Shown here: positions 5,310 through 5,760 of the stretch, piece after piece
Numbering within the stretch: the first letter of the stretch is position 1
Layout: each line of letters begins with the position of its first letter
Source of the DNA: an uncultured Oscillospiraceae bacterium
GTDB taxonomy: Bacteria > Bacillota > Clostridia > Oscillospirales > Oscillospiraceae
Assembly: GCA_905236265.1 (NCBI GenBank)
Contig: CAJOOV010000157.1
Span: forward strand, 1-5,760
Reading direction: 5' to 3'
Length of the DNA stretch: 5,760 nucleotides
The notes under the pieces: model-generated
Seen by the model: only the letters and a program-made list of their open reading frames with translations
What the model was told of the DNA's origin: nothing
Database searches by the model: none
Position numbers and translations under genes: made by a program

Positions 5310-5760
5310 ATGGCGAAGCGGAACAGAAATGATGTTCAGGTAGAATACTGGCAGACGCTGGCAGACGGCATGGTGTCCCTGCTGCTGTTGGTTCTGCTGA
5401 TTCTGATGCTGCTGATTATGTATCTGGTTCGTATTCCGGACGAGGACTTTGTGGACATGTTCCGGGGCGACAGCTATGAGGACTATCAGGATCAGGAGGC
5501 GGGCGGCGGAAACCATGCCAACGGCCTGCAGGACGACGAGCCGGGTGACGAGTGGGAAGAGGAAGACGGAGAGGACGGCGGCGGCGGCGAAGGCGGCGGC
5601 GGCAGTAACGGCGACGGCGATGAAGACGGAGAGGGCGAGGGCGAGTATGAAGACCCGGAGCCGGGTGCGGGCGAGGGCCTCCGGGTCGATGTCGCGCCCG
5701 ATCAGCACGACGACGCCGGGCTCCGGCGGCGGGCCGGCGAGACCGATGCCATGATCGGGC
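5310..5760 (+). CDS. MotB/ExbD/ZorB-like membrane partner, N-terminal part (3' end outside window)
   Basis: The frame is open from ATG5310 to the window edge (150 complete codons). A short basic N-terminus (1-10) precedes YWQTLADGMVSLLLLVLLIL, a single membrane helix (about 20-40) with Asp19 at its cytoplasmic entry. This is the arrangement of the proton- or sodium-carrying Asp in MotB, ExbD, TolR and ZorB. After RIPDEDF an extracytoplasmic stretch is rich in Asp, Glu and Gly (about 54-123), including two Gly runs at 89-98; it looks disordered. GAGGG (5298-5302) precedes the start by seven nt, and the gap to the upstream channel gene is 17 nt, so the two are one translation unit. No OmpA-type peptidoglycan-binding or other output domain is reached in the window. 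The residues after about 123 lose the acidic pattern and may not belong to the gene. It was missed by simple ORF listing because no stop is reached. Confidence 0.78.
   Translation, partial: MAKRNRNDVQVEYWQTLADGMVSLLLLVLLILMLLIMYLVRIPDEDFVDMFRGDSYEDYQDQEAGGGNHANGLQDDEPGDEWEEEDGEDGGGGEGGGGSNGDGDEDGEGEGEYEDPEPGAGEGLRVDVAPDQHDDAGLRRRAGETDAMIG
5535..5660 (+). repeat. Low-complexity Gly/Asp/Glu-coding tract with GGC/GAC/GAG triplet runs
   Basis: Within the MotB-like gene this tract is built almost wholly from GGC, GAC, GAG, GAA and GGA codons, including two runs of four GGC codons around 5577-5601. It encodes an acidic, glycine-rich spacer (about residues 76-117) after the membrane helix. The triplet runs create spurious open frames on both strands (Ala/Val-rich on the minus strand, Arg/Thr/Ala-rich in another plus frame). 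Such tracts vary in length between strains and are prone to assembly error. Confidence 0.8.
5661..5760. other. Atypical GC-rich window end, possible chimeric join or foreign fragment
   Basis: By my count 78 of these last 100 bases are G or C, and the Gly/Asp/Glu codon pattern of the preceding tract stops at about 5679. In the + frame the protein becomes an unpatterned LRVDVAPDQHDDAGLRRR. Read on the minus strand from 5759, the same bases give an open frame with very high GC3 ending VLIGRDIDPEALARTR, which reads like globular protein; a CobW-type GTPase C-terminal domain is a weak guess only. The hexamer CCGGGT occurs at both 5661-5666 and 5681-5686, and ACCCGG/CCGGGT forms an inverted repeat at 5653-5666, so short homology exists for a false or real join here. 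True low-complexity divergence cannot be excluded. Confidence 0.35.

Noticed and set aside
5241..5708. A minus-strand frame with a hydrophobic Ala/Val/Leu stretch resembling membrane helices
   Set aside because: The hydrophobic stretch is simply the complement of GGC/GAC/GAG triplet repeats in the MotB-like gene. Only its first ~20 residues (from 5708) look like real protein, treated above as a possible join.
5449..5754. A 101-codon plus-strand frame rich in Arg, Thr and Ala
   Set aside because: It lies in another frame inside the MotB-like gene and is produced by the same triplet repeats; it has no ribosome binding site or conserved motif.
3742..5760. Zorya anti-phage system
   Set aside because: The MotA/MotB-like pair recalls ZorA-ZorB, but ZorA carries a long coiled-coil tail rather than EAL, and no ZorC, ZorD or ZorE gene is in the window.
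1..5760. tRNA, rRNA, CRISPR arrays, insertion sequences or attachment sites
   Set aside because: No repeat-spacer pattern, transposase motif, cloverleaf or flanking inverted repeats were seen on reading both strands.

Overview
The window looks like a piece of a GC-rich, low-GC-phylum-type gut Clostridia genome (Oscillospiraceae-like). This is an inference from the split, two-subunit transketolase, strong GGAGG-type ribosome binding sites, tight co-directional gene packing and a YcxB-family membrane protein. No ribosomal RNA or other taxonomic marker is present, so the assignment is tentative. All genes lie on the + strand.

Region 1 (1-3513) is a pentose-phosphate operon. It holds the 3' end of an L-ribulose-5-phosphate 4-epimerase gene (araD family, 1-348), the N- and C-terminal transketolase subunits (379-1230 and 1234-2175, 3 nt apart), a GC-rich hairpin (2185-2213), ribulose-phosphate 3-epimerase (rpe, 2242-2895) and, 7 nt later, a two-helix YcxB-like membrane protein (2903-3466). 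A strong intrinsic terminator at 3473-3513 closes the unit. The first four genes converge on D-xylulose 5-phosphate: AraD makes it from L-ribulose 5-phosphate, Rpe interconverts it with D-ribulose 5-phosphate, and transketolase spends it. Together they feed pentoses into glycolysis.

Region 2 (3514-3741) is a 228-nt intergenic leader. It has a candidate extended -10 promoter and a long imperfect hairpin that ends next to the ribosome binding site of the following gene. The 5' arm of that hairpin can alternatively pair with the Shine-Dalgarno sequence.

Region 3 (3742-5760) is the unusual part. A 516-residue protein joins a MotA/TolQ/ExbB-type ion-channel subunit (four predicted membrane helices) to a C-terminal EAL domain. 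The EAL signature residues are altered in a way that predicts loss of c-di-GMP hydrolysis. It is followed 17 nt later by the start of a MotB/ExbD/ZorB-like partner: one membrane helix with a conserved-position Asp at its start, then a Gly/Asp/Glu-rich linker. The pair looks like an ion-driven, membrane-embedded motor or force-transducing complex whose channel subunit carries a c-di-GMP-sensing (rather than degrading) domain. No flagellar, Tol or Exb genes are nearby.

The last ~80-100 bases (from about 5660-5680) change character. They are GC-richer, the acidic low-complexity pattern stops, and the minus strand reads as plausible protein. The end of the window may therefore be a chimeric join or a truncated contig edge, and the C-terminus of the MotB-like gene should not be trusted beyond roughly residue 123.
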